The position numbers and the translations under genes are program-made. Under the pieces are notes generated by a model. The model did not search any database. It saw only the letters and a program-made list of their open reading frames with translations, and had not been told where the DNA came from. DNA of 43,407 nucleotides from an uncultured beta proteobacterium (GTDB lineage: Bacteria; Pseudomonadota; Gammaproteobacteria; Burkholderiales; Burkholderiaceae_C). The stretch is taken from the NCBI GenBank assembly GCA_903861575.1, contig CAIOUR010000258.1, forward strand, positions 1 through 43,407. The letters are read 5' to 3'. This document shows, one piece after another, positions 9,564-19,439 of this stretch. The stretch's first letter is position 1, and the number at the start of each line of letters is the position of its first letter.

Positions 9564-10154
9564 CTAGCCAGCTGCCATTTCGGCAGCCGCCTTCACCGCC
9601 GCTCCCGGCTTTCGTTTGCCCGGAGCAAGCATCATCACCATCTGGCGACCTTCGAGCTTGGGGAACTGCTCCACCACAATCAGGTCCGCCAAATCATCGC
9701 GCATACGGTTCAAAAGTGCCAAACCAATTTCTTGGTGGGTGATCTCACGTCCACGAAACCGCAGCGTGATCTTGCATTTGTCGCCGTCATCCAAGAAGCG
9801 CTTGATATTGCGCAACTTGATGTTGTAGTCGCCGTCATCGGTACCGGGGCGGAACTTGATTTCCTTGACCTCAATGACCTTTTGTTTGGACTTGGCTTCA
9901 GCCGCCTTCTTTTGCTCCTGGTATTTGAGCTTTCCGTAATCGATCAGGCGGCACACAGGCGGGTTCGCGGTCGCCGCAATTTCCACCAGGTCCACATCAA
10001 GCTCCCCGGCCATTCGCAGCGCTTCGGTGATGCTCACCACGCCTAAAGGCTCGTTTTCAATGCCCGTTAAACGGACTTCGGGGGCCATGATTTCCCGGTT
10101 TAACCGGTGCTTGCGTTCTTCGCGCTGACGGCGATCACGGAATTCTGTAGCGAT
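9564..10154 (-). CDS. infC: Translation initiation factor IF-3, probable ATC start codon
   Basis: ORF 9564..10088 extended in frame to ATC at 10154: [40 protein letters not shown]...; AGGA upstream. Non-AUG start is a known hallmark of infC. Confidence 0.93.
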   Translation of the reverse strand: MATEFRDRRQREERKHRLNREIMAPEVRLTGIENEPLGVVSITEALRMAGELDVDLVEIAATANPPVCRLIDYGKLKYQEQKKAAEAKSKQKVIEVKEIKFRPGTDDGDYNIKLRNIKRFLDDGDKCKITLRFRGREITHQEIGLALLNRMRDDLADLIVVEQFPKLEGRQMVMMLAPGKRKPGAAVKAAAEMAAG

Positions 10155-10216
10155 GGTTCAATCCTTCACAAATTCAAAAAAACACGATCTCAGTCGCGCA
10201 AGCATCAGTCTTGGTA

Positions 10217-12142
10217 TCAGGACGTAGATTTTTGAACAATGTCGCTTAGGAGTTTCTGCATGAAAGCCGATAAGGACATTGCACCGAGGTCTTGACCCCC
10301 TCGTGCGCGCACTGCAACCGCACCAGCTGCCATCTCTTTGTCACCAACGACCAGCAGATACGGCAGCTTCTGCATCGAATGCTCGCGGATTTTATACGTG
10401 ATTTTCTCGTTACGGAGATCCAAATCGGCTCTAAGACCTTGATTTTGCAGCGTTTTGGCCACAGAACGGGCGTATTCGGCCTGCGCATCGGTGATATTGA
10501 GCACGACAACCTGGACCGGAGCCAACCAGGCCGGCAGCGCCCCGGCGCTTTCTTCAATCAAGATTCCGATAAAGCGCTCCAGGCTGCCAACGATTGCACG
10601 ATGCAACATCACCGGCCGGTGGCGGGCGCCGTCCTCACCCACGTATTCGGCATCCAAACGCTCCGGCATCGAGAAATCTACCTGCATGGTTCCGCATTGC
10701 CACTGGCGCCCAATCGCATCTTTGAGCGTGTATTCGATCTTCGGACCGTAAAACGCACCGTCCCCGGGCGCAATCTCGTAGCTGCACCCGGAAGCGTCCA
10801 GGCTCGCAATCAGCGCAGCTTCTGCCTTGTCCCAGATCGCGTCGCTGCCAATGCGCTCCTTGGGGCGGGTCGCAACCTTGTAGATGATGTTGTGGAAACC
10901 GAAATCGGCATACACCTTTTGCAACAAGGCCGTGTAGTCCACGCATTCCTGCAAGATCTGGTCTTCGGTACAAAAAATATGGCCGTCATCCTGCGTAAAG
11001 CCGCGCACCCGCATGATGCCGTGCAAGCCGCCGGACGGCTCGTTGCGGTGGCAGTTGCCGAACTCGCCGTAGCGCAGCGGCAGGTCGCGATAGCTCTTGA
11101 TGCCCTGCTTGTAAATCAGGATGTGGCCAGGGCAGTTCATCGGCTTGAGCGCGTATTCGCGCTTTTCCGACTCCGTGGTGAACATGTTGTCGCGGTACTT
11201 GTCCCAATGCCCAGTCTTCTCCCACAGAGTTTTGTCAATGATTTGCGGGCCTTTAACCTCCAGATAACCATTGTCCTGGTAGACCCTGCGCATGTACTGC
11301 TCGACGTGCTGCCACAAGCGCCAGCCCTTGGGATGCCAGAACACCAAGCCGGGCGCGTGGTCATCAATATGGAACAAATCGAGTTCGCGCCCCAACTTAC
11401 GGTGGTCCCGCTTTTCAGCCTCTTCCAGCATGGTGAGATGCTGCTGCAAATCCTCCTTGCTGGCCCACGCCGTGCCGTAAATTCGCTGCAGCATCTCGTT
11501 GCGGTGGTCGCCACGCCAATACGCGCCAGCCACCTTCATCAGCTTGAAATGCTTGAGTTTGCCGGTGCTTGGCACGTGGGGGCCACGGCACAGGTCTTCA
11601 AAGGCACCCTCACGGTACAGGCTAACGTCCTCGCCAGCAGGAATGCTGGCAATGATTTCGGCCTTGTAGTGCTCGCCGATTCCCTTGAAGTAAGCGACCG
11701 CCTCATCACGCGGCAATACGCGCCGCAGCACCGCCTCGTCTTTAGACGCCAATTCCGTCATACGTTTCTCAATGGCAGTCAGGTCTTCCGGCGTGAACGG
11801 GCGGCTGTAAGAAAAGTCGTAGAAGAACCCGTTCTCAATCACCGGGCCTATGGTGACCTGGGCTTGCGGGAAAAGATCTTTCACCGCATACGCCAACAAG
11901 TGGGCAGTCGAATGGCGGATCACTTCGAGTCCGTCCGCATCTTTGGCTGTCACGATCGCCAGCGCGGCGTCAGCAGCGATCGTGTAACTGGTGTCTACCA
12001 CCCGGCCGACCACCTTGCCCGCCAGCGCTGCCTTTGCCAAACCCGCGCCAATCGAAGCAGCTACTTCGGCTACCGTCACAGGACCGGGAAAGGCGCGTTG
12101 AGAACCGTCGGGCAAAGTGATTTGAATCATGCGGGATGTCAC
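10217..12142 (-). CDS. thrS: Threonine--tRNA ligase
   Basis: 641 aa; [28 protein letters not shown] (TGS domain), [23 protein letters not shown]; true start may be 12130. Confidence 0.97.
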   Translation of the reverse strand: MTSRMIQITLPDGSQRAFPGPVTVAEVAASIGAGLAKAALAGKVVGRVVDTSYTIAADAALAIVTAKDADGLEVIRHSTAHLLAYAVKDLFPQAQVTIGPVIENGFFYDFSYSRPFTPEDLTAIEKRMTELASKDEAVLRRVLPRDEAVAYFKGIGEHYKAEIIASIPAGEDVSLYREGAFEDLCRGPHVPSTGKLKHFKLMKVAGAYWRGDHRNEMLQRIYGTAWASKEDLQQHLTMLEEAEKRDHRKLGRELDLFHIDDHAPGLVFWHPKGWRLWQHVEQYMRRVYQDNGYLEVKGPQIIDKTLWEKTGHWDKYRDNMFTTESEKREYALKPMNCPGHILIYKQGIKSYRDLPLRYGEFGNCHRNEPSGGLHGIMRVRGFTQDDGHIFCTEDQILQECVDYTALLQKVYADFGFHNIIYKVATRPKERIGSDAIWDKAEAALIASLDASGCSYEIAPGDGAFYGPKIEYTLKDAIGRQWQCGTMQVDFSMPERLDAEYVGEDGARHRPVMLHRAIVGSLERFIGILIEESAGALPAWLAPVQVVVLNITDAQAEYARSVAKTLQNQGLRADLDLRNEKITYKIREHSMQKLPYLLVVGDKEMAAGAVAVRARGGQDLGAMSLSAFMQKLLSDIVQKSTS

Positions 12143-12324
12143 AAATAAAGGGAGTCAGTCGGCCCATCCGCGTCAGCAAGATCAAGGCACTTGCAGCGCG
12201 CCAACAAGAGGGAGACCGCCCGGGGAAAAACGTGCCATTCTAATCGGGGGCGTGCGAACGAGGTCGCGCATCGCCGGCCCAAAGAACGCAAATCACCCGG
12301 CAGGAACCGCCGTCCGATTGGATA

Positions 12325-13031
12325 TCAGCCCTGCGTATCCGCCGCTTCCCGGTTGCGCGCCAGCCAGGCGTCTACGCGCGCAACCGTTGCATCGACCGAA
12401 TCTGACTGGATGCCCTTTTGGGCGGCAACCAGCTTGATCAGCAAGTCGATGCGTTCGACTTGCTCTGCCCCCGCCGCTAACGCGCGCGCAGCGGACGATG
12501 GCTTGAGCAAGCCCATGGCCGCCGATGCGTACTTATCAATCGGAACGATATTGTCCAGCGAAGCGCCCAGTAAGTGGCACAAATTCACAACCCATTCGTA
12601 CACCGGGAGAGACTCCTCCAGATCCGAATGAACCGCCTGCTGAATCGGCTGCACTGTCTCATCCCGCACACAACGGTAGTTACCCGTCATCAGCATGCTC
12701 CATTTGGCAAGCGGGACGAAAAGAGAGGCGCGCAACTTCAATGGAATGTCGAGCAACTGTCCAGCGTCCGTCCAACGCGCTGCAGCACCACCTGGTCCGG
12801 TGCCAGGGCATCGAGCTTGCTTGGGGCGACACGGGAGTTAATTTCGACCCATCCCTCCCGCCCTTTGGCCTGTACCCGCACCCGCGTACCCCACTGCTGG
12901 ATGAGGTCGGCGATTTGACTGCGACAGATCAGCGTTGCATCATGTCCGGCCATCAAAAGCTTCCAGGCAAATAGCGATCCGTAGGACGCGCCCAAAATCA
13001 AAACACGGTACTTCTCCGCCATAGCCCCCAA
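12325..13031 (-). pseudogene. PanE/ApbA-like ketopantoate reductase remnant with internal deletion and frameshift
   Basis: Two overlapping minus ORFs: 12738..13031 N-terminal Rossmann MAEKYRVLILGASYGSLFAWKLLMAGHDATLICRS and 12325..12756 C-terminal LDIPLKLRASLFVPLAKWSMLMTGNYRCV...KPSSAARALAAGAEQVERIDLLIK. Total ~235 codons, short for this family, with a frame change at the junction. Confidence 0.65.
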
Positions 13032-13060
13032 GCGCAGCTTGAACGCAGATGCGGCTCAAA

Positions 13061-14392
13061 TCAATGGAATTGCTCTTCTTCGGTCGAGCCACTGAGCGCT
13101 TTCACGCTGGACTGACCGCCCTGAATGACAGTGGTCACATCATCAAAATAACCCGCCCCAACTTCTTGCTGGTGGGAGACAAACGTGTAGCCCTTATCTC
13201 TCGCTGCAAACTCCGGTTCTTGCACCATGTTGACATAGTGCTTCATGCCTTCGCCGTTTGCGTACGCGTGGGCAAACTGGAAGCTGTTGTACCAGTTGAT
13301 ATGGATACCTGCGAGTGTGATGAATTGGTACTTGTAGCCCAGCGCAGACAGGTCTTCCTGGAAGGTTGCAATCTGGCTGTCATTCAGATTCTTCTTCCAG
13401 TTGAAGGATGGGGAGCAGTTGTATGACAAGAGCTTGCCGGGATGCGCCGCGTGGATCGCCTGTGCGAATTCCCGGGCGAAGCCGATATCGGGTACGCCGG
13501 TCTCGCACCACACCAAATCTGCATGGGCAGCGTAGGCAACGCCGCGACTGATCGATTGCTCTAGGCCGTTGCGAACCCGATAAAAGCCTTCAGCAGTGCG
13601 CTCACCGGTCAGAAAGCGCCTGTCGTTGGCGTCATGGTCGCTGGTAATGAGATTGGCAGCTTCGGCGTCGGTTCGCGCCAAGATGATCGTCGGCACGCCC
13701 ATCACATCAGCCGCAAAGCGCGCAGCAACCAGTTTCTCCACGGCCTCCTGGGTCGGCACCAAGACTTTTCCGCCCATGTGCCCACATTTTTTGACTGCCG
13801 CGAGCTGATCCTCAAAGTGGACACCAGCCGAACCGGCAGCGATCATGTTTTTCATGAGTTCGAAGGCATTGAGTACGCCGCCAAAACCAGCTTCCGCATC
13901 CGCAACGATAGGCAAAAAGAAGTCGACATAGTCTTTGGAGCCGGGCTCGACGCCGCGCGACCATTGGATCTCATCGGCACGCTTGAAAGTATTGTTGATG
14001 CGTCGAACCATGGTCGGCACCGAGTCGTAGGCATATAGCGACTGGTCCGGGTACATAGTTTCCGAGGTGTTGCCGTCGGCCGCCACTTGCCATCCAGACA
14101 AATACACCGCTTCCAGTCCCGCCTTGGCCTGCTGCATCGCCTGGCCCGCTGAAATTGCGCCAAAAGCGTTGACATAGCCTTTCTTCGACTCGCCATTGAC
14201 CAGACGCCACAACTTTTCGGCGCCGCGCTGCGCCAGCGTGTGCTCGATGTGGAGGCTGCCCCGCAGGCGTACGACGTCCGCAGCACTGTAGTTGCGGACG
14301 ATTCCTTTCCAGCGTGGATTGGAAGCCCAGTCTTTTTCAAGCGCAGCGATCTGCTGTTCACGGCTAAGTTGGTTGTTGATGGCGTCTGGCAT
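13061..14392 (-). CDS. aceA: Isocitrate lyase
   Basis: Contains KKCGHMGGKVLVPTQEAVEKLVAARFAADVMGVPTIILARTDAEAA and SYNCSPSFNWKKNL; 443 aa. Confidence 0.97.
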   Translation of the reverse strand: MPDAINNQLSREQQIAALEKDWASNPRWKGIVRNYSAADVVRLRGSLHIEHTLAQRGAEKLWRLVNGESKKGYVNAFGAISAGQAMQQAKAGLEAVYLSGWQVAADGNTSETMYPDQSLYAYDSVPTMVRRINNTFKRADEIQWSRGVEPGSKDYVDFFLPIVADAEAGFGGVLNAFELMKNMIAAGSAGVHFEDQLAAVKKCGHMGGKVLVPTQEAVEKLVAARFAADVMGVPTIILARTDAEAANLITSDHDANDRRFLTGERTAEGFYRVRNGLEQSISRGVAYAAHADLVWCETGVPDIGFAREFAQAIHAAHPGKLLSYNCSPSFNWKKNLNDSQIATFQEDLSALGYKYQFITLAGIHINWYNSFQFAHAYANGEGMKHYVNMVQEPEFAARDKGYTFVSHQQEVGAGYFDDVTTVIQGGQSSVKALSGSTEEEQFH

Positions 14393-14459
14393 GGTGATCT
14401 CCGGTGGATTGCTGGTAGGTCGACCGGCGGGTCAAGGCCACCGGAACGCCACCAGTATA

Positions 14460-14503
14460 GTCTTATATAAGACATAAGACAAGAAATAAGTCTTATAGAA
14501 GAC
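14460..14503. promoter_or_regulatory. Tandem palindromic operator upstream of aceA
   Basis: GTCTTATATAAGAC (14460-14473, perfect palindrome), half-site ATAAGAC (14474-14480), GTCTTATAGAAGAC (14490-14503, one mismatch). Confidence 0.7.
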
Positions 14504-14557
14504 AAAATATTTGGTGTTACGCCACGATATACATCCCGGGAGGATCCCGGGTGGGGC

Positions 14558-15544
14558 ATGATCCACGCTCCAAACGCTTCCGCCCACCCGATGCCACCCC
14601 ATATTCAGCGCCCTCTAGCGTTTCTATGCCTCAGCGCCAGCATGGCCCTGGTGGGCTGCTACGTGGCGCTTTGCAAACCATTGGTGGCGGCTATCCCGAT
14701 TTTTTTACTGGGCTGGATGCGCTTCGGCATCGCCGGTGTGGCCATGGCCTCTTGGTGGCGTAAACCTGCCGACGAAGTTGCCATGACACGTGAGACGAAG
14801 CAATTGCTGTTTTTAGAGTCCTTTGTCGGTAATTTTTTATTTTCGCTTTGCATGCTCTTCGGGGTCAGCATGACCAGCGCCGTCTCAGCCGGACTGATAC
14901 TGGCCGCGATCCCGGCCGCGTCTGCGGTCATGGGTCACTATGTTCTAGGCGACCGCTTACACCCTCGCGTACTCGCTGCAGTCGCTTGCGCAGGCGCAGG
15001 CATCGCCCTACTGGCCATTTCCAAGGCCGCCTCCACGGGGGCAGATGCCGTTACCAGCGACTTGGCGGATAACCGTGAATGGCTGGGCGATTTGCTGGTT
15101 TTTGGGGCTGTCTTGTGCGAGGCCACCTTTATTGTTGTCGGGAAAAAATTGTCGGCCGGCATCGGCCCTAAACGCATTGCAGCCATCATCAATGCTTGGG
15201 GGTTCGTATTGATGACGCCGGCCGGTCTGTACTTCGCTTTGCAGTTCGACTTCAGCACCTTGGATCTTTGGCTGTGGGGCCTCCTGGTCTTCTACGCCCT
15301 TGCTGCGAGCGTCTGGATGGTCTGGCTTTGGATGACCGGCATGAAAACCATCCCGGCCTCAGAGGCCGGGATTTTCAGTGCCATGCTACCTATCACTGCG
15401 GCGGCCATCGGAGTGCTCGTTTTTGGTGAAAAGTGGACGGGACTGCAGGCGCTGGCATTTTTCCTGGCTTTGACAGGTTTGGTGCTTGCTACCGCACCAG
15501 ACCGGGGCCAGACTCCGAGGCAAGACCATAAAAACCGTCCCTAA
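14558..15544 (+). CDS. DMT/EamA family transporter
   Basis: About ten hydrophobic segments; GLILAAIPAASAVMGHYVLGDRLHPRVLAAVACAGAGIALL and FSAMLPITAAAIGVLVFGEKWTGLQALAFFLALTGLVLA EamA repeats. Confidence 0.88.
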   Translation: MIHAPNASAHPMPPHIQRPLAFLCLSASMALVGCYVALCKPLVAAIPIFLLGWMRFGIAGVAMASWWRKPADEVAMTRETKQLLFLESFVGNFLFSLCMLFGVSMTSAVSAGLILAAIPAASAVMGHYVLGDRLHPRVLAAVACAGAGIALLAISKAASTGADAVTSDLADNREWLGDLLVFGAVLCEATFIVVGKKLSAGIGPKRIAAIINAWGFVLMTPAGLYFALQFDFSTLDLWLWGLLVFYALAASVWMVWLWMTGMKTIPASEAGIFSAMLPITAAAIGVLVFGEKWTGLQALAFFLALTGLVLATAPDRGQTPRQDHKNRP

Positions 15545-15658
15545 TTTTCCCCAAATAGGGATTTCCCATAAGAAAAATCGCTTTTTCTCAAGTAGCATTC
15601 TGCACTCGAGGCACATGATGCCCCGATGAACGATCAACGTATAAAAAGGAACTCCTTT

Positions 15659-15955
15659 ATGGCAACAGCAAAGTCAGCACCTGCAAAGAAAGCTGCACCC
15701 GCAAAACGTACCGCCAACGCGGCCTTCATGAAACCTCTGACCCCTAGCGCTGCATTGGCCGCTGTGGTCGGCGCGAAACCGCTGCCGCGTACTGAAGTCG
15801 TTAAAAGCCTTTGGACTTACATCAAAAAGCACAACCTCCAAGACGCTGCTAACAAACGCAACATCAACGCCGACGATAAACTCAAAGCCGTTTTCGGCAA
15901 AGGCCAAGTCAGCATGTTCGAGATGGCCGGCCTGATCGGCAAGCATTTGAGCTAA
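15659..15955 (+). CDS. SWIB/MDM2 domain-containing protein with Lys/Ala-rich N-terminal tail
   Basis: MATAKSAPAKKAAPAKRTANAAFMKPLTPSAALAAVVGAKPLPRTEVVKSLWTYIKKHNLQDAANKRNINADDKLKAVFGKGQVSMFEMAGLIGKHLS; AAGGA upstream of ATG at 15659. Confidence 0.92.
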   Translation: MATAKSAPAKKAAPAKRTANAAFMKPLTPSAALAAVVGAKPLPRTEVVKSLWTYIKKHNLQDAANKRNINADDKLKAVFGKGQVSMFEMAGLIGKHLS

Positions 15956-15970
15956 GACGCTTGAACCATA

Positions 15971-15997
15971 AAAAAACCGGCCTTGGCCGGTTTTTTT
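15971..15997. terminator. Bidirectional intrinsic terminator between SWIB gene and clpB
   Basis: AAAAAACCGGCC-TTG-GCCGGTTTTTTT hairpin flanked by A- and T-tracts, between convergent genes. Confidence 0.9.
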
Positions 15998-16012
15998 ATT
16001 GGGGAGTCAACT

Positions 16013-18622
16013 TCACGCGGAAAACTGGAACTCACCGGGTGCACGAATCGGATCCACGGTGACGTGGATACTGTCCTTGGGCATGAACTTGCCCTCCAGT
16101 AGCAGCTTAGACAGCGGGTTTTCGATACGCTGTTGGATAGCCCGCTTCAAAGGACGCGCGCCGTAAACGGGGTCAAAGCCGACCTTAGCGAGCTCAGCAA
16201 CTGCGGCCTCAGAGACGTCCAAGGCCAAATCCATATTCGCGAGGCGCTCAACCAATCCTGCCAATTGAATCTTGGCAATGCTGCCTATATGCGCCGCATC
16301 CAACGCATGGAACACCACGGTCTCATCGATACGATTGAGAAACTCCGGGCGGAAATGGGTCTTCAGCTCATCAAGTACCGCGTCCTTGATGTCTTCGCTG
16401 CTCTTGCCCACCATGCTCTGGATGATGGGGGAGCCAATATTGCTGGTCATCACAATCACGGTATTTTTGAAATCGACCGTGCGACCCTGACCATCGGTCA
16501 GGCGCCCATCATCCAATACCTGCAAAAGTATATTGAACACATCCGGATGTGCCTTTTCAATCTCATCAAGCAGCAGCACGCTGTAAGGGTTACGGCGCAC
16601 AGCCTCGGTTAAGTGGCCGCCTTCTTCATAGCCCACATAACCCGGGGGCGCACCGATCAAACGGGCAACCGAATGCTTCTCCATGAACTCGCTCATATCG
16701 ACGCGAATCAGGTGCTCCTCGCTGTCAAACATGAACCCGGCCAGCGCCTTGCACAGCTCAGTCTTACCCACACCGGTCGGACCCAAAAACAAGAACGAGC
16801 CGGTCGGCCGGTTGGGGTCTGACAGGCCTGAGCGCGCACGCCGGATCGCGTTGGAAACAGCGGCGATGGCCTCGTCTTGACCGACCACGCGCTCATGCAA
16901 CTTAGCCTCCATCACCAGGAGCTTATCGCGCTCACCCTGCATCAACTTGGCCACCGGAATACCGGTGGCACGCGCCACCACTTCGGCAATTTCCTCCGCA
17001 CCAACTTGGGTACGCAGCAACTGGGGAACGGCGCTCCGGCCAGCCTTCGCACCCTGGGCTTTACCGGTCTCTAGGTCTTGCGCCTCCTTGAGGTGCTTCT
17101 CTAAAGCGGGCAACTTTCCGTACTGCAATTCAGCGACTTTGGCCAGGTCACCTTTGCGGGTCAGCGTCTCAATTTGCTGACGCAGGCTATCTATCTCCTG
17201 GCGGATTTGGGCGCTACCTTGGGCGGCGGCCTTCTCGGCTTTCCAGATCTCATCGAGGTCGGCAATCTCTTTTTGCAGGCTGATGATTTCTTCTTGAATC
17301 AACTCAAAGCGTTTTTGGGAAGCTTCATCTTTTTCGCGCTTGACGGCTTCCCGTTCAATTTGCAACTGGATCAGGCGGCGGTCCAGCTTGTCCATCACTT
17401 CGGGTTTGGAGTCCAGCTCAATCTTGATTTTGGCCGCTGCCTCGTCGATCAGATCAATCGCCTTGTCGGGCAAAAAGCGGTCGGTGATGTAGCGGTTGCT
17501 CAATTCCGCCGCAGCCACAATGGCGGGGTCAGTGATGTTCACACCATGGTGCACTTGGTAGCGCTCCTTGAGGCCGCGCAGAATGGCCACTGTGGCTTCC
17601 ACGCTCGGTTCTCCGACCAGGATTTTCTGAAAGCGGCGCTCCAAGGCTGCATCTTTTTCAATGTACTTGCGGTACTCATCCAAGGTGGTCGCACCCACGC
17701 AATGCAACTCGCCGCGCGCCAACGCGGGCTTGAGCATGTTGCCCGCATCCATCGCGCCTTCGGCCTTTCCCGCACCGACCATGGTGTGAAGCTCATCGAT
17801 GAACACAATGGTTTGCCCTTCATCTTGGGCTAGGTCTTTGAGCACGTTTTTCAGGCGCTCTTCGAACTCGCCACGGAACTTGGCACCCGCCAACAGGGAT
17901 GCCATGTCGAGCGAAAGAACCCGTTTGCCCTTTAACGAGTCCGGCACCTCGCCCGCCACGATACGCTGCGCCAAACCCTCAACAATGGCGGTCTTTCCGA
18001 CGCCGGGCTCGCCAATCAGCACCGGGTTGTTCTTGGTACGCCGCTGCAGTACCTGAATGGCACGACGGATTTCGTCATCGCGCCCGATCACCGGGTCGAG
18101 CTTGCCAGCGCGGGCCCGCTCGGTGAGATCGATGCAGTACTTCTTGAGCGATTCACGATGCTCTTCGGCGTCCGCGCTGTCCACATTCTGGCCGCCGCGT
18201 ACAGCGGCAATGGCAGACTCCAGGCTCTTGCGCGTCAAGCCTTGGGCGCGCGCAGCGTTGCCGAAATCTGATTTGCTGTCGGCCAGAGCCAACAAAAAAA
18301 GCTCCCCCGCCACAAATTGGTCACCGCGCTTGATCGCTTCTTTTTCTGCCGCCTGGAGCAGCGAGACCAGATCGCGACCGACCTGTACCTGGTCTTGGCC
18401 ATGGACCTCGGGCAGCTTTTTTAGCGCTCCATCGGCCACGCCCAACAGTCCCGCATGGTTAACGCCAGCACGCTGCAACAAGGCTTTGGGGCCATCGTCT
18501 TGGTGCAGCATGGCGGCGACCACATGGGCAGGCTCGATGAAGGCATGGTCTTTGCCCAGCGCCAGGGTTTGGGCCTCCGACAGGGCTTCTTGGAATTTGG
18601 TGGTCAGCTTGTCAATTCGCAT
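16013..18622 (-). CDS. clpB: ATP-dependent chaperone ClpB
   Basis: 869 aa; two AAA+ modules ([37 protein letters not shown]), middle coiled-coil domain. Confidence 0.98.
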   Translation of the reverse strand: MRIDKLTTKFQEALSEAQTLALGKDHAFIEPAHVVAAMLHQDDGPKALLQRAGVNHAGLLGVADGALKKLPEVHGQDQVQVGRDLVSLLQAAEKEAIKRGDQFVAGELFLLALADSKSDFGNAARAQGLTRKSLESAIAAVRGGQNVDSADAEEHRESLKKYCIDLTERARAGKLDPVIGRDDEIRRAIQVLQRRTKNNPVLIGEPGVGKTAIVEGLAQRIVAGEVPDSLKGKRVLSLDMASLLAGAKFRGEFEERLKNVLKDLAQDEGQTIVFIDELHTMVGAGKAEGAMDAGNMLKPALARGELHCVGATTLDEYRKYIEKDAALERRFQKILVGEPSVEATVAILRGLKERYQVHHGVNITDPAIVAAAELSNRYITDRFLPDKAIDLIDEAAAKIKIELDSKPEVMDKLDRRLIQLQIEREAVKREKDEASQKRFELIQEEIISLQKEIADLDEIWKAEKAAAQGSAQIRQEIDSLRQQIETLTRKGDLAKVAELQYGKLPALEKHLKEAQDLETGKAQGAKAGRSAVPQLLRTQVGAEEIAEVVARATGIPVAKLMQGERDKLLVMEAKLHERVVGQDEAIAAVSNAIRRARSGLSDPNRPTGSFLFLGPTGVGKTELCKALAGFMFDSEEHLIRVDMSEFMEKHSVARLIGAPPGYVGYEEGGHLTEAVRRNPYSVLLLDEIEKAHPDVFNILLQVLDDGRLTDGQGRTVDFKNTVIVMTSNIGSPIIQSMVGKSSEDIKDAVLDELKTHFRPEFLNRIDETVVFHALDAAHIGSIAKIQLAGLVERLANMDLALDVSEAAVAELAKVGFDPVYGARPLKRAIQQRIENPLSKLLLEGKFMPKDSIHVTVDPIRAPGEFQFSA

Positions 18623-18643
18623 TCGATTCTCCGGTTCCCCTGC

Positions 18644-18672
18644 ACGTGGGGCGATGTCCGGACAATTTCAAG
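18644..18672 (-). promoter_or_regulatory. Sigma-32 (RpoH) heat-shock promoter of clpB
   Basis: Minus strand CTTGAAA (18672-18666), 14-nt spacer, CCCCACGT (18651-18644); E. coli sigma-32 consensus is CTTGAAA-N11-16-CCCCATNT; 22 bp upstream of the clpB ATG. Confidence 0.82.
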
Positions 18673-18693
18673 CCCGTCGGGAAAATTGCGACC

Positions 18694-19182
18694 TCAGGCT
18701 GCGTTTTCAGCCCGGATACCCCAGCGCGCCAGCGCCGCGTCGTCCGATACACGGGCGTCCACCCAGTGTGCGCCTTGCGCGGTTTGCTCCTTCTTCCAAA
18801 ATGGCGCCTGGGTCTTGAGATAGTCCATGATGAACTCACAGGCTTGGAAGCTCTCACCCCGGTGCGCCGAGGTCACGGCCACCAGGACGATTTGCTCCAA
18901 GGGTTGCATCAACCCGATGCGATGGATGACGCGCGCATCCAGGATGTCGAAGCGGGCGTGTGCGGCGTCGATCATGGCCTCAATAGCGCGCTCGGTCATA
19001 CCGGGGTAGTGCTCCAATTCGAGAGATTGGATGTCGCCTGGACCACCCGCATTGCGGTCACGCACCGTACCCACAAAGGTGCAGACCGCACCCACCCGCA
19101 TATCCCCAGCGCGCAGGGCCGCCAATTCCACCCCCAGGTCAAAGTCCTGGGTTTGGATGCGCACGCGTGCTGTGTCCGCCAC
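18694..19182 (-). CDS. moaE: Molybdopterin synthase catalytic subunit
   Basis: VRIQTQDFDLGVELAAL...GAVCTFVGTVRDRNAGG...LEHYPGMTERAIEAM...RIGLMQPLEQIVLVAVTSAHRGESFQACEFIMDYLKTQAPFWKKE. Confidence 0.96.
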   Translation of the reverse strand: MADTARVRIQTQDFDLGVELAALRAGDMRVGAVCTFVGTVRDRNAGGPGDIQSLELEHYPGMTERAIEAMIDAAHARFDILDARVIHRIGLMQPLEQIVLVAVTSAHRGESFQACEFIMDYLKTQAPFWKKEQTAQGAHWVDARVSDDAALARWGIRAENAA

Positions 19183-19187
19183 AGGCT

Positions 19188-19439
19188 TCAGCCCCCCGTT
19201 ACAGGCGGAAAGAATGCCACCTCGGAGCCTTCCGCCAATGGAGAGGCCTCATCGGCCATCACCTGGTTTAGCGCCATGCGCAAGGCGCGTCCGGGGGCCA
19301 AGGCTTCGGCATATGCGCCACCGCGAGCCAACAACTCCAAGCGCAGCTGCGCCAGCGTGGTTGCGCCCGTCTCGCACTCTTCGCCACCATGCCCAATCGC
19401 CTCCCGAATAGAGGCGAAATACTTGATCTGCACCTTCAC
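19188..19439 (-). CDS. moaD: Molybdopterin synthase sulfur carrier subunit
   Basis: MKVQIKYFASIREAIG...LAEGSEVAFFPPVTGG with C-terminal GG; 4-bp overlap with moeA. Confidence 0.95.
   Translation of the reverse strand: MKVQIKYFASIREAIGHGGEECETGATTLAQLRLELLARGGAYAEALAPGRALRMALNQVMADEASPLAEGSEVAFFPPVTGG

Noticed and set aside
10292-12148. 618-aa plus-strand ORF antisense to thrS
   Set aside because: thrS on the minus strand is a clear full-length match to a universal enzyme; long mirror ORFs are expected opposite GC-rich genes. Translation has no recognisable domain.
15571-15588. AGAAAAA-TCGC-TTTTTCT inverted repeat upstream of the SWIB gene
   Set aside because: AT-only stem is weak and could arise by chance in an AT-rich promoter region; not enough to call an operator or terminator.
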